NCBI RefSeq assembly: GCF_000344685.1
Contig: NW_006920428.1
Coordinates: 367,041-431,040 of the forward strand
From: Gloeophyllum trabeum ATCC 11539
Taxonomy: Eukaryota > Basidiomycota > Agaricomycetes > Gloeophyllales > Gloeophyllaceae
Length of the DNA: 64,000 bases
Reading direction: 5' to 3'
Shown piece by piece: positions 1 to 11,498 of this stretch. How positions within the stretch are numbered: the stretch's first letter is position 1; each line of letters opens with the position of its first letter. Both the position numbers and the translations under genes were made by a program. The notes beneath the pieces were generated by a model, which had not been told where the DNA came from, did not search any database, and worked only from the letters and a program-made list of their open reading frames with translations.

Positions 1-855
1 GAAAGGCATCAAATAGATTTCGCGCAGAGCACGCTCGGAGAGAATGCTATCATACGCCATGCGGTCGTTCTCCTTGTCGTTACACCTGGAACGAAGGGAT
101 TAGTATGCGATTCTTCCGACAAGCGATGGTCCCCTACACAAAATGCTTGATACAGACACCGATACCGCCTTCCTGAACTCCCTTTGTGTATGCCGCAGCA
201 ATCATGCCGGACAAGTACGGGTCTTCGGAGAAACTTTCGAAGCTCTGTGAAGTCGGGAGGAGATCAGACCGGATGAAGGACAGTGGCAGGGCGACTCACT
301 CGTCCTCCTAGCGGATTCTAAGAAATTATCAGCGCATCGCACGAAGCGACAGCATGTCAGACTTACCCTCTGAATATTGCATGTCGGAGCTAAGGCTATA
401 GATGCTGCTCGGAGCTTGGCCTCCGCGGCGAGGAGCTTGAGTCCGACTTGCTGGATCAAGCCAGTGTCCCAGGTAGCTCCCAAACCGGTTGCAGACTGAC
501 GTGCATTAGCACGACTATCAGCGTTGGATGCCGTACTTTGACTCACGGGTAGACATTTGGCGGGTGTGCCCATGAAGAAATGATTTCCTCGTATACCTGG
601 AAGCAATTAGGCTTTTGTCAAGTACGTATAAATCTACAATCACCATTCGGTCCGTCGCTAACCTATGAGTCTTTCGGTAAATTTTATATTAGAGTGCGGG
701 ACAAGGCTGCCTACCTTGATTGCGGGTATCCCAAGCCTCGGAACTTCGTGGGTATGCCAGAACCCAACGCCAGCAGTAAGCAGAATGGCTTCATCCGTCG
801 TTAACTTCTCCACGACCTCTGCAATATCTGCTTTCGCGAAATCCGACGGCGCCAT
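1..855 (-). CDS. GH3 beta-glucosidase, 5' part (3' end beyond window)
   Basis: Glycoside hydrolase family 3 enzyme, which releases glucose from cellobiose and other beta-glucosides. It was rebuilt from seven exons on the minus strand: 855-715, 662-644, 596-547, 495-367, 317-300, 244-138 and 85-1. All join in frame with GT-AG introns. The product starts [18 protein letters not shown] and contains the GH3 N-terminal signatures [36 protein letters not shown] and [13 protein letters not shown]. It leaves the window at [11 protein letters not shown], before the catalytic nucleophile motif, so activity cannot be judged here. There is no signal peptide, so an intracellular enzyme is likely. Exons 2 and 5 are only 19 and 18 nt. 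The start at 855 is the first ATG and fits the usual N-terminus of intracellular fungal GH3 enzymes. Confidence 0.9.
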
Positions 856-2385
856 GGTCGTGCTTTACCTGGTTTCTCTTCCCCGGACTCGTGTGTTGTG
901 CCTGTTCCCGCTGTAGGCGATGGAAGCGGGGTAAGATACAGAGGGAGGCGACATTCCAGGCTCTGTTATATGTCTTTCGGAGGGTACATGCCATGCTCGG
1001 ATGTCGGCTAGCGGGTTCACGTGAAGAACGCGTCTCCGAGGATACTCCGGGGTCGCGTCTCTCGAGTGCGCGCCAATCTAGCGTTGCATCGAGTTCCGAC
1101 GACTCCCCATGGCCATGTCAAATACATGGCAGAGAACGGCCATGTGATAGCTGTGTCACCTGTTATATTATACAGTGCTGAAGGTTAGTTCCGGGGTTGA
1201 GGAGCGAAAACGAGGGAAACGGTGATAATGACAGGATCCTTGACAGTCTATCATCAGTTCAGTCATATACAAGATGCCCTCGATAGTGAAGCGATCAGAT
1301 GGCCAGTGGTACCGTAGGCGCCGATGCATTAAATATATGTAGGCTGGGAACCACGTACAACGGGTTTGCCGACTGCGCGCGTCGGGAAGCTTCAGACGTC
1401 TTTGCTCCGGATTTACAAAGTTCAATCTAACCTGAAATTGTCCGGGGATCAAGGATACCGACCCGTGGAGGCCGAGTTATCTTATTAAACGGGAGAACCT
1501 CCGGAAGACTTACCCCTGCTGTCCTCGCGAGGCTTCGGCAACAGCGGTATGGGATACTCGTCCCTTCAGTCAACTACGCACCGAATGGAGGACGGCGTAA
1601 GACTTCGATACCCTCGCCCCCCGGGAGTCAGAGTGCACAGACTCGTACATGATATTCTTATTCTTCTTGGTCAAGATCGGGTAGAAAAATCGACGAGGAT
1701 TCACCGAGATCATCGTCCGCCGCGAGATATCGACTCTGCATGTGTACCTGCTTCCGAGATCTAGGCACGATCCTACGAGACATCGGCGTATTCACTCCTA
1801 CTATCAGTTGGACCTTTGCAGGAGCGGCGCACTCACTGCGAGTGAAAACGGCACAAGACATGGAGCCCGAGCGCATGCATGAAACCGCGTAACCCAAGGT
1901 CGGAGCCAGGCACCTGAGGCGAGGAGAGAGGAGAGGAAAGACGCTCCGGTCAGCGTCGAACCACGCAAAACCGGTCTCTATGCGCTTGAGTTCTTAAAGT
2001 AAGAGATCGATAGAACGCAGAGTTGCCAAAGCTTCACGCCTACGACATCGGGAGATAGTGCCGTGAGGCATTTCTTCACTGTATAAGATAGATACGTCTG
2101 GGGAGAGTCACGAGCGACACATGCAGGGATCAGATGCCGCGTATTAGCCATGGGACCGCTTGGATTCTTAACAACCGTTAATAGGCACATAATATACCGG
2201 CGTATACAAGGGCGGACTTCCGCGATGGAGAGCCAGAGATACTTGTAATGGCTTTCCCCGTCCAATTGGACATTGGCACGAGATCCGTACTTTTCAAAAA
2301 TAACAGAGTAGCGTGTTCTGGCGTTAGACACTTGCCGGAAAGTACTTAGCAGAAGGGAGGCGAGACCAGCAGAGGCCTGAAGGGT
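856..2385. other. intergenic, no gene recognised
   Basis: This holds the promoter side of the GH3 gene and the 3' side of MED31. Open frames of 70-117 codons occur on both strands (the longest is minus 2331-1978). None has a recognisable motif or a frame-consistent exon chain, so I regard them as chance. Confidence 0.5.
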
Positions 2386-2921
2386 TCAAGATGGTGCTTG
2401 ACTCGCTTCGATAGCTTCCGGATTAGCCGGCTCTTCTTTCACAGCTTTAGGCGCATTGAGATATTTGGGGTCACGCCTGCTCCAAGGGTTGACGATCGTT
2501 TGGGCCGGACTACTAGCAAGGGTGCTCACCAAGTCCGCCAATGATCAAACTGCTTCTGGTTAAGATATTCTCTCCATTCGTCTTTCCGGATTTCTGCCCG
2601 AAACTGGGCATGTTGTAGGAGGTCGAGGTGGTGAAGAGCGTGCGGGTAGCTGGCATCCGGCGATGTCACAGTGCACGAACACCTCTCAAAAGGGCAACAG
2701 CCTCACTGGATGAATCTTGCGTAGTCCTTGTCCTTCCAGTATTGCAAATATTCCATAAAATTTATGAAAGCTGGCTGGTCCAAAATCCCCTGCTGTCCGA
2801 GCGAATGCAAGTAGAACGGATTCGCGAGCGCTTGCACGAATTCGAGTTCGAGTTCGAACCGGGCCCGGTTCGCCGCTCTGGTATCGTTTGGTTCGTGTAT
2901 CTGGAGTGCTGGAGTCGACAT
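2386..2921 (-). CDS. MED31: Mediator complex subunit 31 (Soh1)
   Basis: Small, highly conserved subunit of the Mediator middle module, which links transcription factors to RNA polymerase II in the nucleus. Three exons join in frame: 2921-2707, 2649-2530 and 2476-2386, giving 141 residues against about 130 in yeast and human. The diagnostic Med31 block RFELELEFVQALANPFYLHS is followed by LGQQGILDQPAFINF and YLQYWKDKDYARFI. The second exon gives YPHALHHLDLLQ and the third DPKYLNAPKAVKEEP. The start is the ATG at 2921, just upstream of the conserved domain. Splicing at the first intron puts His where the family usually has Gln (FIQYPH). Reading through the second intron would stop at 2526 with the domain complete but no tail. 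Confidence 0.93.
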
Positions 2922-3319
2922 CAAGGTCAATAAGTCTTTACAGCATCAGCAGTGCGAGAGGTATGCTAAAGGGCATGTGGCAGTCGTACTGAGGCCCCGG
3001 AGGGATCCATTTCGATTCCGCTGTGGCTGCGAGTCACAGGTTGTCACATGGATTGCACTCACGTGACGTGCATTCAGTGGCTGAAATAACCCCTGTTGGA
3101 CCCTCTTAGCTTCGCGAGCCTTCGTGCTTGGCTAAACAAAATCGTCTACCTTTCGATATGACACTTCTTAGCCCAATATATTTCCAAGATGGTTGGGCAT
3201 ATCATTGATCCTGTAGTTTATTTATCTGAAACGGAGGTGTCGCATTCCTGCTCCATCGAACTTACCCGCGCCGATGGAATTTCGACCACCGCCGAGTAAT
3301 GACAATCAAGAGTGAGTTA

Positions 3320-4140
3320 AGTATGTATGCGATCACTCTGTTGTATACATGGGCCACACATCGGGTGAAAATGGGGATTTTAGTCTGATTCTGTGGCGAC
3401 GAAACCAGCATCCCTGACCGTTGGGCGGAAGCGGACGTATACACAAAGTATCCCAAACCCATCCAGGGCTCCCTCGTGCCAAGGTTCTGTGACGTGTATC
3501 AAGGCAAAGCTATCATTCCAGTCTGCAAGTGTTTGTGCGAAGTCGGATGCATCCTTATCGACCATTGTGGAGAGAGTATCCAGACCACCTTTCTAGATCT
3601 AGATATTTCCATCATGGTCTGTCCCACAGCTTCCTCAGGGAGTTCTCTGATGAACCTTCCTCAGAATCAATATAATTGAGCAGCTCCGCGAAACCGTCAT
3701 TACGGAATCACTCACGATGACTTGCTGAGAGCAGTGTCGTCATGCTCGATAGCAAAATCCGCATCCTTGACGTTCATGATGTCCACACACGATTGCCACT
3801 GTACGCAGAGATTGTGTTCCAAATGCGGCTACCCAATCCAAGGACGATCCGCTGTTTCGATCTGTGGTACATGTGTAAAGGCATGTAGATCTGGAAGAGT
3901 AAGCTCTTCCTGCGCATCTGCTGTCATCCAATCCTGACTCGGATGCCCTGCTTTCGAATATGTCAAGATTGCGGGCCAGCAGTATCCCTGGAGTTTCTTC
4001 CCCCCCCCTCCCCCACAACGCGTTATAGATATGCATCCGGGGGCCCGAAGGTACGACAGCACGTCCACAGAGATAGCGGAGCAACACCTCTCGGGGATGA
4101 AGCAGGCACGGGATAACGGCGCACGCGAGGAGGACATAAC
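3320..4140 (-). pseudogene. decayed coding-like stretch, unidentified
   Basis: Several minus-strand pieces look like former or badly resolved exons. One is about 4000-3830, ending in a TAG after RPWIG and continuing in the same frame as EHNLCVQWQSCVDIMN down to about 3735. Others are FAELLNYIDSEEGSSENSL near 3690-3630 and MVDKDASDFAQTLADW from 3565 to 3380. Plausible donors exist, for example GTGAG after the Ser-Ser of the second piece, but I could not build one continuous model. I do not recognise the family. It may be a broken gene, a poorly conserved multi-exon gene, or chance. Confidence 0.22.
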
Positions 4141-4384
4141 TTGAAGCCCGGTCTGGTCTCCGTTGCCTGGCGGGTACGCTGGCGGCAGACTTTTCCCTCA
4201 GGACTTCATGGATCGCATATGCGAAGGCGAGGACATCGCGTACCGCTATGTATTTGAACAAGCACTAAAACTCTTTTTCTTTCTTTTCTGGACAAGCATT
4301 GTGACCAGGCAGCAACCGACAATTGGTCCAGCCCTACAAGGTCCGCTATAGAAAACACGTGTTTGGTCCGGAGGAAAAATGCAT

Positions 4385-5000
4385 TTATGCACGACCCCCG
4401 GCGGGAACCGGAGAGTGTGGGACTCGAGGATACGCCTGGATACTCCGCTGAGTAGGAGCCCTGGGCGCCCTAATACCCACTAAAACCTCGGGGCGCAGCA
4501 CCCAAAATTTATCGAGACTGTCAGAATTGGCTAGGACGGGAGTCCACGTTTGGACCACTTTCTTGCATTCTTTTTCAGAGCGCTTAATTTTACTACCTGC
4601 GACGTGGTCGATACTTAGCGGGCAGTCTATGGCCTTTGTCCAGCGTGTAACAATTGACTTCGTGGTGTGGGACTTGCCCTGGATAACTCTCTCACATCGG
4701 AGGACCCAGATGAGGTAAATAGCTTCCGAGACGAGGATTTGTAGCAGGCAGGAGGCGCCGGCATTGGGTTTCGCTGGTGAGCCGTCTTGCGAGTGTTCGG
4801 TAGGTGCTCCAGGTGGGTCAGGAGCTGTAGTGTGGGTGGGTAGGGTAACTGCTAACTTCCCGCAGCTCAGGAGGGAGCCAAAGTTGAGGTCTGGCCATGG
4901 GCCGAAGCGGTCGGGCCACAGGTCTGTGGTCAGTAGCCATATGATTCCCCGCGCGGGTGAATCGCACTCGAGTACTAAAACTCTTCCTAACTGTCAAAGA
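4385..5000 (-). mobile_element. relic of a LINE-type retroelement ORF (region after RNase H)
   Basis: An open minus-strand frame, about 4985 to the stop at 4385-4387, encodes LECDSPARGIIWLL, then WPDRFGPWPDLNFGSLLSCG, then LLQILVSEAIYLIWVLRCER, then RWTKAI and PEVLVG. This succession (ECD..G..IIW, VSE..YLIW.LRCERVI, W.....REVLVG) is what I know from the C-terminal part of basidiomycete LINE or RNase H polyproteins. It has no Met start. A matching upstream piece (HTPLCFHHLLDVRTSENAA, about 5085-5010) lies in another frame, so the copy is frameshifted and 5'-truncated. No target-site duplication was identified. Confidence 0.7.
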
Positions 5001-5721
5001 GCGTCTGGATAGCGGCGTTCTCGCTGGTGCGGACGTCGAGGAGATGGTGGAAACAAAGAGGGGTATGCTCGCGGCAGGCCAGAAGCTCTGGAATTACCAA
5101 CACTGAGAAGTCCAGAACGGATTGAGTGAAGTGTCCTACATTTGATTTATATTTTCTCTCATCGTGTGGACGGCGGCTTCGTTGGTGGTCCAGCAGAAAG
5201 TCCTTGTGTAATCGTCATTTTGACCTGTAACAATCCATACTGTACTGTATTATCAGCCAAGGTGTCGGAAGACGGCCCGTGTATGAAAAATAGCCTTCGA
5301 ACGAACAGATTGGTGAAAATTAAGGGACACTTTCGCGTTTGGTACGGGCCTCCGAGTCCTGTATGCCTGAGGAAAGATTAAGAAGTTCCCACATAGATCA
5401 ATTCCGCAGGTTCTGCAGACCAGATAAGTTGAATGGCGTATCGATGCCAACTCGAGTTTACTGTGCTAGATTGTGGCAGCTATTGTGGCGCCCAGAGGTT
5501 AGTCACGTGATGAAAGCGCGTTCGGTTGGTTTGGCCCTATTTGTGTTTGGCGTCTATCCCCATTTCTGGCCGCGCTCGTCCGTCCGTCCGCCATCCATCC
5601 ATGCATTGATTCTTATACCCTTTTACGAGACTTCTTACCCCAGCACACTCATTCATTTTCTCTACGGTCTCCGCAACCTCATAAACCGTTCAACCCCTCC
5701 TATCAAACAACAAACTCCAAG
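5001..5721. other. intergenic and 5' leader of the next gene
   Basis: The first ~140 bases continue the frameshifted retroelement relic. The last ~150 bases before 5722 are pyrimidine-rich, as is usual for a fungal core promoter and leader. No gene was seen. Confidence 0.4.
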
Positions 5722-6843
5722 ATGTATTCTTTATCAATGAAGCTTACGCGCACTTACGATAACGAGGGTAGCGAAAACACGCAGAAGGACAAGCAGAAGC
5801 TGCGAGGGCGGCGCGTCTCATGGCTTTCAAAGGCGCTCTCGAGGAAGGCGTCGCCTACTGTGTCGCTGGTGAATACAAACGCATCCTGTACCACGACCGC
5901 AAACAGCGCTTCGTCAGTGATCACACTACCTCTCATGTCCGTTCAGCCGCCTCCTAGCTCCATACCCTTTCCATCTGCACCTATCCCCGTCCCAACACGT
6001 ACTCCAGACCACGAATACCCCCCGAAACGAACGCCATTCGCACCGTACACACTCGACGACTTGGAGAACGCGGCATCTAATGACCAGCTCTACGGAAACG
6101 TTAACGAGAAATCTGTGTCCTTTGACTCGTCTCCCTGGCACGTCCAGCTGCACAGACGTCGATCCCAGTCCTGCCTGGTGCAGACCTTCTTTCACGACGA
6201 GAACAACCAGCCTGACCCTCCTCGTCGTCCCTGGCGTACGCGCAAAGACGCTGCTCGAACCCGAGCTACGAGCCACAGCGCTCGTGCCCCTATGTTCATA
6301 CCGACGCCTGAACCCCAACCTGTGGTTATTGTTAAATCACCCAAGGAGCGCAAGGCCAGCAAGAAGGCGCAGGCGGATATGCGCTTCCTCGCTGCCGTCT
6401 ACCGGAGTCTCAAGTGGTTCATCGACTATCGGGAGCTAGAGGATGCGCTAGCGGAAGATAGCGAGTCGACTGCGCAGGGAGGTGAGATGACCGAGCAAGA
6501 TAGGATCTTTCTATGTCGGCTGTACGAGAATCTTGTCCATCAGGGCTGCCAGCCGATCCTTCTCAATGTCTCTTGCCCCTCCAATCCGACCCCCCTATGT
6601 TCTCCCGACAGCTCGCGGTCCTCAGTGTCTCCGCAGGCTGTTGACATTCCTGCTTCCCCCGTTCTGTCCGAGGCTCCTTTGAGCGCGCCGCCTGAAGTAC
6701 TCACGCCGCCGCAAGTCGTCGCGTCGCTCATCCTGAGGCACCGCGACCGTTCCACTGTCCGCCCTCGCTCGTCTTCTCCTACTACTCGAGCAACGAAGGG
6801 ATCCTCGCCTCTGCGGGAGTGCGTCCTCTTAGCGACGGTGTAG
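5722..6843 (+). CDS. hypothetical Ser/Pro-rich basic protein, 373 aa
   Basis: A single-exon open frame of 373 codons after a CT-rich leader. The composition is Ser, Pro, Thr and Arg rich, and most of it looks disordered. A basic N-terminal patch includes KQKLRGRRVSWLSKALSRK. Proline-rich tracts run at about residues 75-110 and 280-345. One folded-looking segment lies at about residues 205-265 (KKAQADMRFLAAVYRSLKWF, then EQDRIFLCRLYENL), predicted helical. No catalytic or membrane motif was seen, and I do not recognise the family. A second Met is five codons downstream. Codon use resembles the other single-exon genes here, so I take it as real. Confidence 0.7.
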   Translation: MYSLSMKLTRTYDNEGSENTQKDKQKLRGRRVSWLSKALSRKASPTVSLVNTNASCTTTANSASSVITLPLMSVQPPPSSIPFPSAPIPVPTRTPDHEYPPKRTPFAPYTLDDLENAASNDQLYGNVNEKSVSFDSSPWHVQLHRRRSQSCLVQTFFHDENNQPDPPRRPWRTRKDAARTRATSHSARAPMFIPTPEPQPVVIVKSPKERKASKKAQADMRFLAAVYRSLKWFIDYRELEDALAEDSESTAQGGEMTEQDRIFLCRLYENLVHQGCQPILLNVSCPSNPTPLCSPDSSRSSVSPQAVDIPASPVLSEAPLSAPPEVLTPPQVVASLILRHRDRSTVRPRSSSPTTRATKGSSPLRECVLLATV

Positions 6844-7461
6844 GTCCTTTGTGAGGGGATTACTTCCTCTCTGAACGTCCTCGTCCACGCGACTGGAATC
6901 CGGGATCCGGGATCCTGCCAACATGCTTGTACCTACCTCTCGCTATGATCGAGTCCACGCCAGCGCGCACTATACTGTAGCAGTAGATAGAACATATTGT
7001 AAGCAAAATAACTGTACATTGGCTTCTGGTAAGCCGTATTTTGTATGTTTATTCTATCTTCTCGTACAATGTACTCATTCCTGAATTCACGCTGTAACGG
7101 AAAAGTAACCTTTCACGTTTATCGCAATAACGGGACGTCTATACGACCCAGCAGGTATTCCTCGCGATATTTTTCTTGAGAGGCGAGGGCTGCGCCAATG
7201 CTCCAGCCACCACTCGAAAAGGAGAAAACGTCGCAAGATCAGCTTCCGGTACGTTATCGTATGCACAAGCAAGATATAGTAATCACGCGAAGGCCAACGG
7301 TGTACGATGAGGATACGGAGCATACAGCTTAATTTTGGCCAGAATCTAGGTTACAGTGCATTTATATGATAATACAAGACCGTTGTATTATGCCGAGGAA
7401 CCCCAGACAATGCGGGACTTGGGCTAATTATAAGAGTCCATTTGCGATTCTGCAACTTAGT
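6844..7461. other. intergenic, 3' UTR side
   Basis: AT-richer sequence after the previous gene, with several polyadenylation-like tracts around 6990-7060. No coding signal was seen. Confidence 0.4.
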
Positions 7462-7505
7462 GTCTTAGCCGACGTGGCCAATCACAGCCATGGCCAGTGA
7501 TGGAG

Positions 7506-7824
7506 GGACCCACACGTGACAGAGTGACAGATACCGACGCGACAAGTCACGCTCGCGTCTTCCCTACCTGACCGCCAGATTCGTAACCAGCCAAGTGACA
7601 ATCCTACTACCTCTGGTCCCATCGATTTGCTTTGTTAGTACTTTGAATATGGGTGACAGATAATCTTCTGACAAATTGCCAGGAAGCAGTTGCAGGGACA
7701 TATCACACGTCCACGGTCAGTGGCTCATCCTCACGAGGAGAAACGTGGCAGAACAAAGGCGCTTCTACATCGGTTGATTGATAAGCGGGAATACCCTTCA
7801 AGCCACATTCCGAACATATATAAG
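7506..7824 (+). promoter_or_regulatory. FunK1-type promoter, gene 1
   Basis: GGACCCACACGTGAC lies at 7506-7520 (E-box core CACGTG), with CCAAT about 20 bases upstream. A ~55 bp element at 7738-7792 contains AAACGTGGCAGAACAAAGGC and TTGATTGATAAGCGGGA. A TATATAAG box is at 7817-7824, about 42 bases before the ATG. Each part recurs at about the same spacing in front of the other FunK1 genes of the window. Confidence 0.7.
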
Positions 7825-7865
7825 GTGAATAACGTTCCCAGGTGAGCTCAGTCTTTCCCGCCATC

Positions 7866-10318
7866 ATGTCGACTTCTAAAGCAGCCTCGTCACCGCACAA
7901 ATGCGGACCCTCCAACCACCGTAAATTTTCCGTTACAGTACCTGACGCCCAGACAAAGCGCAAGCAGGAGGCTTTTGCAATGACCGACAAATTTGCCGGG
8001 CCGATGGATCCTAAGGAATTCCTGAATGCGTTCTTACCGACTCGCAAGGTCGCCCCCAAGCTGGCGAGGTCCGAAGCGATTTTCACCGAAATGAGGTCAT
8101 GTCAGACGGAGAAAGATATGTATCTGAAGTTTGTGAGTACATTCAGGTTCTCTGTTGCTCGCGTGTTGAGTCGCCGCGGTCGACTAGGTCGAGTGCGCTA
8201 AGGCGCATGGACTCTGCGGCAAGTACGAACTCGTTGACACATCTGTCAAGCGTGATAGTACGGACGAGAAAGACAAGGGGTTTCAGCTGGTGGATATGGG
8301 TCTTTATCTCAAGGAGCATGCGCCCGATCCTTCGAAGGAGGGTCAACGATGGAACAGAGTGGCACTCTTTGCCGAGTTCAAGACACAGGCCAATACGACA
8401 TTATGCGACCCCTTTGAGGACAACATCGATCGGCCCCCCGAGCCCCAAAGCATTGCTCGTAGGGACGTTCGAGGTCAAATCATAAACTACGCTGCGGAGA
8501 TATTTGCGCGCCAGCACCGCACGCATGTCTTTTCGCTCATCATCCTTGGGGAGTACGTCAGGCTCGTTCGATGGGATCGTTCTGGCGCGGTATTTACCGA
8601 GAGGATCCCCTACGTTGACGAACCCCGACATCTCTCGGAGTTTCTCTGGCGGTTCACGAAAGCTACCCCGGAGCATCAAGGATACGACGTGACGGCGGCA
8701 GAGATAAAGGAAGGAACCCGCCTGTACAAGACTATGCTTGCAGCCTGCAACGCGTCCGGCGAGGAGCAATACAAGCTGGATTACTTCAAGAGATCGTGCA
8801 ATCGCGACTGGCCGTGGTACAAATTGCGTATCGATGTCCCCAAAACTACCTCCACGAAAACGCACGGTGCTGGCTGCCGCACGTCAGCATGCCGGGACCC
8901 TGACACAGAGCCTCGCTATTTCTTGGTGGGCAAGCCGCACGCGCCCACCACTGGCTTGACGGGGCGGGCAACACGGGGATACGTTGCTTGGGACCTTTCG
9001 GACCGCAGACTGGTGTTTCTGAAGGACTGCTGGCGAGTCAAGACGTTGGCGAAGGAAGGGGATACGATAGAGAAGCTGAATAAGGCAGGGATTGAATCCG
9101 TTCCTACCTTGCTCTACCACGGGGACGTAGCAGGTCAGGTCACCGTTTCTCCGAATTATTGGAAGGACCGAGCACTCGCCGTGAACAAAATGAAGTCCCA
9201 CGTCCATTATCGTCTCGTCGTGAAGGAAATCGGGTGTCATCTTGATGATTTCACCAATTCGCGGGAACTAGTCAAAGTGATCTACGAGTGCATCTATGGT
9301 ACGTCGGTCGATTCTGCAGCGGGAAAATACTCAGGGTTCATGTTTGCTGCTTAGCGCACGCCGAGGCTTATGAAGAAGCGCACATTCTCCATAGAGATGT
9401 GAGCGTTGGCAATATTTTGATTCTGCGAACCACCAAGGACGGGAAGGTTCACACAAGTGGTCTCCTCAACGATTGGGATCTTGCCAAGGACGTAAATGTC
9501 AAGGAAGCAAGGCAATCGGATCGTACCGTACGTATCGCCCCTAGATATTCCTTCGCACAGTCCGCGTTAACTGCGTATTTTTGTTTTAGGGTACATGGCA
9601 GTTCATGTCTGCACGGCTCCTTCGCCACCCATCGAAGATCCACGAGGTGCAGGACGATATCGAATCCTTCCTCCACGTTCTTCTCTACCAGTCTCTAAGC
9701 TGGTTGCCCCGTGAGGGCTGCTCCTCCGTGGCGTCGTTCATGAACACGTTCTTCGACGAAGTAGAGCCCGATGATGGCGAAATGCTCGGCGGTATCCACA
9801 AGACCTATTGGTTTATTACCGGTGGACTCAAGTTCAAGTTCAAGTGCGCACACCTTGAGCACATTGTCAAGAGTCTCTTCAAATGGTTCAGAGGCTATTA
9901 TAATCTTCATGAAGACCGTCCGCAGGTCCCGGAGGAATCTGCGCTCCCCTCCGAAAAGGCGGCTGATGTCCTCGACCCCGACGACGACTTTCGCAAACCC
10001 AGCAAGAAGTATCTGCCGACGGAAGAAACCTCAGACGTTGAAATTGACGCAGAAAAGGTGCGAGAGGCGTATGAAGAAGCTGCTAGATGTGTGCAGAGCC
10101 ATTCCCGTACAATCAAGCTCTTCACTGACCAACTGAAGAAACCGGGATGGCCTGCGAATGACAAAGAGCCAGAAGTACAGGTGGAGGACGGCTATAAGCC
10201 CGACCCCTGGGTCATGCCGCGCGCTTCCAGAGCGGCCTCTAAGCGCAGTATCAGTGAGCTTACAAAGCAGGGCCTCGGGGACGAGCGGAGGTCGAAGAAA
10301 TCTCGCAGCGGTGTGTAG
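7866..10318 (+). CDS. FunK1 fungal-type protein kinase, gene 1
   Basis: Protein kinase-like enzyme of the basidiomycete-expanded FunK1 class (Pkinase_fungal). Substrates are unknown. Four exons (7866-8132, 8188-9298, 9355-9527, 9590-10318) give 759 residues. The N-terminal ~340 residues are the class-specific region, with WDRSGAVFTERI and QGYDVTA. The kinase core follows: a Gly-loop-like GRATRGYVAWD, beta-3 Lys in FLKDCWRV (about K368), catalytic loop HILHRDVSVGN (H472, D474, N479), and a DFG-equivalent DWD in LLNDWDLAKD (about 499-501). An activation-segment anchor GTWQFMS crosses the last splice site. The C-terminal ~150 residues are charged and end in a basic KRSISELTK...RRSKKSR tail that could be a nuclear signal (inference). 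The ATG at 7866 is the first after the TATA box and matches genes 4 and 5. All key residues are present. Confidence 0.93.
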
Positions 10319-10602
10319 TTTCTACAGATATTACGATGCTTTGTCGTTTTGCTTTGATCCTAGCTACGTACTCTATACGCTCTAATTTATTACAGTGGTT
10401 ATTCTGAGCACCAGGCTTGTACCAGGCCGTCGATCTCTTGGCGTCGTACGTCGAACAGGAAACCGGACATCAGTGCGAACAGAAAGAGATATGTCAGTGG
10501 ACACATTTCACGGCTTCAAGGTGGAGGTCTTTACAGCATGCCCTTCGCCTGGGTCTAGTGTGTGCCACTGTGTGGCGACCTACAACTCTGAATCTGTTTA
10601 GC

Positions 10603-10617
10603 AACCGCGGGGCGGTT
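10603..10617. repeat. palindrome AACCGC-GGG-GCGGTT
   Basis: A perfect 6+6 inverted repeat with a GGG spacer, about 285 bases after the stop of FunK1 gene 1. An identical copy at 27062-27076 follows gene 3. Both sit at the right edge of the segmental duplication. Confidence 0.75.
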
Positions 10618-10620
10618 TGA

Positions 10621-11277
10621 GAGTCATGGACAGATCGAAGTGTAACATCCCAAACATCGCCACGCTCCACTGCCTTACCTAGAGGTGATTTCAGACATAC
10701 GCCATCCTATCGACGTAGGGGGAGAGACACCAGCACGTATTACATGTATCCGGCAACGATCGTGCGTCGCGGCGACCTGGTTGACTCTACAACTAACCTA
10801 TAGCTGGGCACCGCCACAACACTGACGCTCGATGCCTCCGGACTGCAAACTCGTCCTACATATCACCGGTACGATAGTCATCTCAAACAGAGGTGATGCA
10901 CTGGCAGCCGGACTTTCGAATCCTATTTGCTGGGTTGGGTTCGTGACCTGGAGGGCATCTGTATTGGATATAAACCCCGGAAGTGTATAGCATACACATG
11001 CATAGTTCGCGCTGTTGGCCTGGATTTTGAAGCAAACACGACAGGTTACCTGTACGCGTCGATAAGAGCAACGCTATCCAACACGAAATCGAATTCACGG
11101 AAGATACTGAACTTGGACGATGAGCTCGCCGCGTCCTTCCTGCCAGGTGTCACTGCGGTGATGAGCCTAGCAACAGCCAGTGTCCATGCATGGTCAACAC
11201 TTCCCTTCGTTTCTCTGACGAGCGCCAGGAGAGCCGCTGATAAATGGCGCGACGGACGTGTCACGCATCAGCTTATC
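10621..11277. other. intergenic between FunK1 genes 1 and 2
   Basis: No gene recognised. The open frames here (for example plus 10927-11325) run into the promoter of FunK1 gene 2 and show no family motif. Confidence 0.45.
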
Positions 11278-11280
11278 ATC

Positions 11281-11366
11281 ACGAGGAGAAACGTGGCAGA
11301 ACAAAAGCGCTTCTACGTTGGTTGATGTGGAAGCACCCATCAAGCCACATCACGAACATATATAAG
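11281..11366 (+). promoter_or_regulatory. FunK1-type promoter, gene 2
   Basis: ACGAGGAGAAACGTGGCAGA, then ACAAAAGCGCTTCTACGTTG, then a shortened GTTGATGTGGAAGC form of the GATAAGCGGGA part. TATATAAG is at 11359-11366. Spacing matches the other four copies. Confidence 0.7.
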
Positions 11367-11498
11367 GTGATTCACATTCCCATGTGACTTCAGTGCTTCC
11401 TGCCACCTCGTCTCTTCTGAAGCGGGCTCCTCACCCAGCGAATACTCGCTTTCAGGCCCCCAGACGCCACAATAAAGGTGAAACACGGCTTCTACGGC

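Larger units (their letters stand above)
7462..10620 (+). repeat. segmental duplication, copy 1 (with 23931-27080)
   Basis: This segment carries FunK1 gene 1 with its promoter and 3' flank, and is matched in direct orientation by 23931-27080. Similarity starts at a shared TTAGCCGACGTGGCCAATCA on the left. It runs through the promoter and all four exons, and ends just after a shared AACCGCGGGGCGGTT palindrome on the right. Introns and the 3' flank have diverged more than the exons. Confidence 0.85.

Noticed and set aside
1978..2331. 117-codon minus-strand frame next to MED31
   Set aside because: No motif, no splice connection to a second exon, and composition like random sequence; it lies in the MED31 3' flank.
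2386..2530. MED31 stop at 2526 (HWRTW end) as the true C-terminus
   Set aside because: A 53 nt GTGAGC...CAG intron joins in phase to a coding-like charged tail ending at 2386, which gives a more natural protein.
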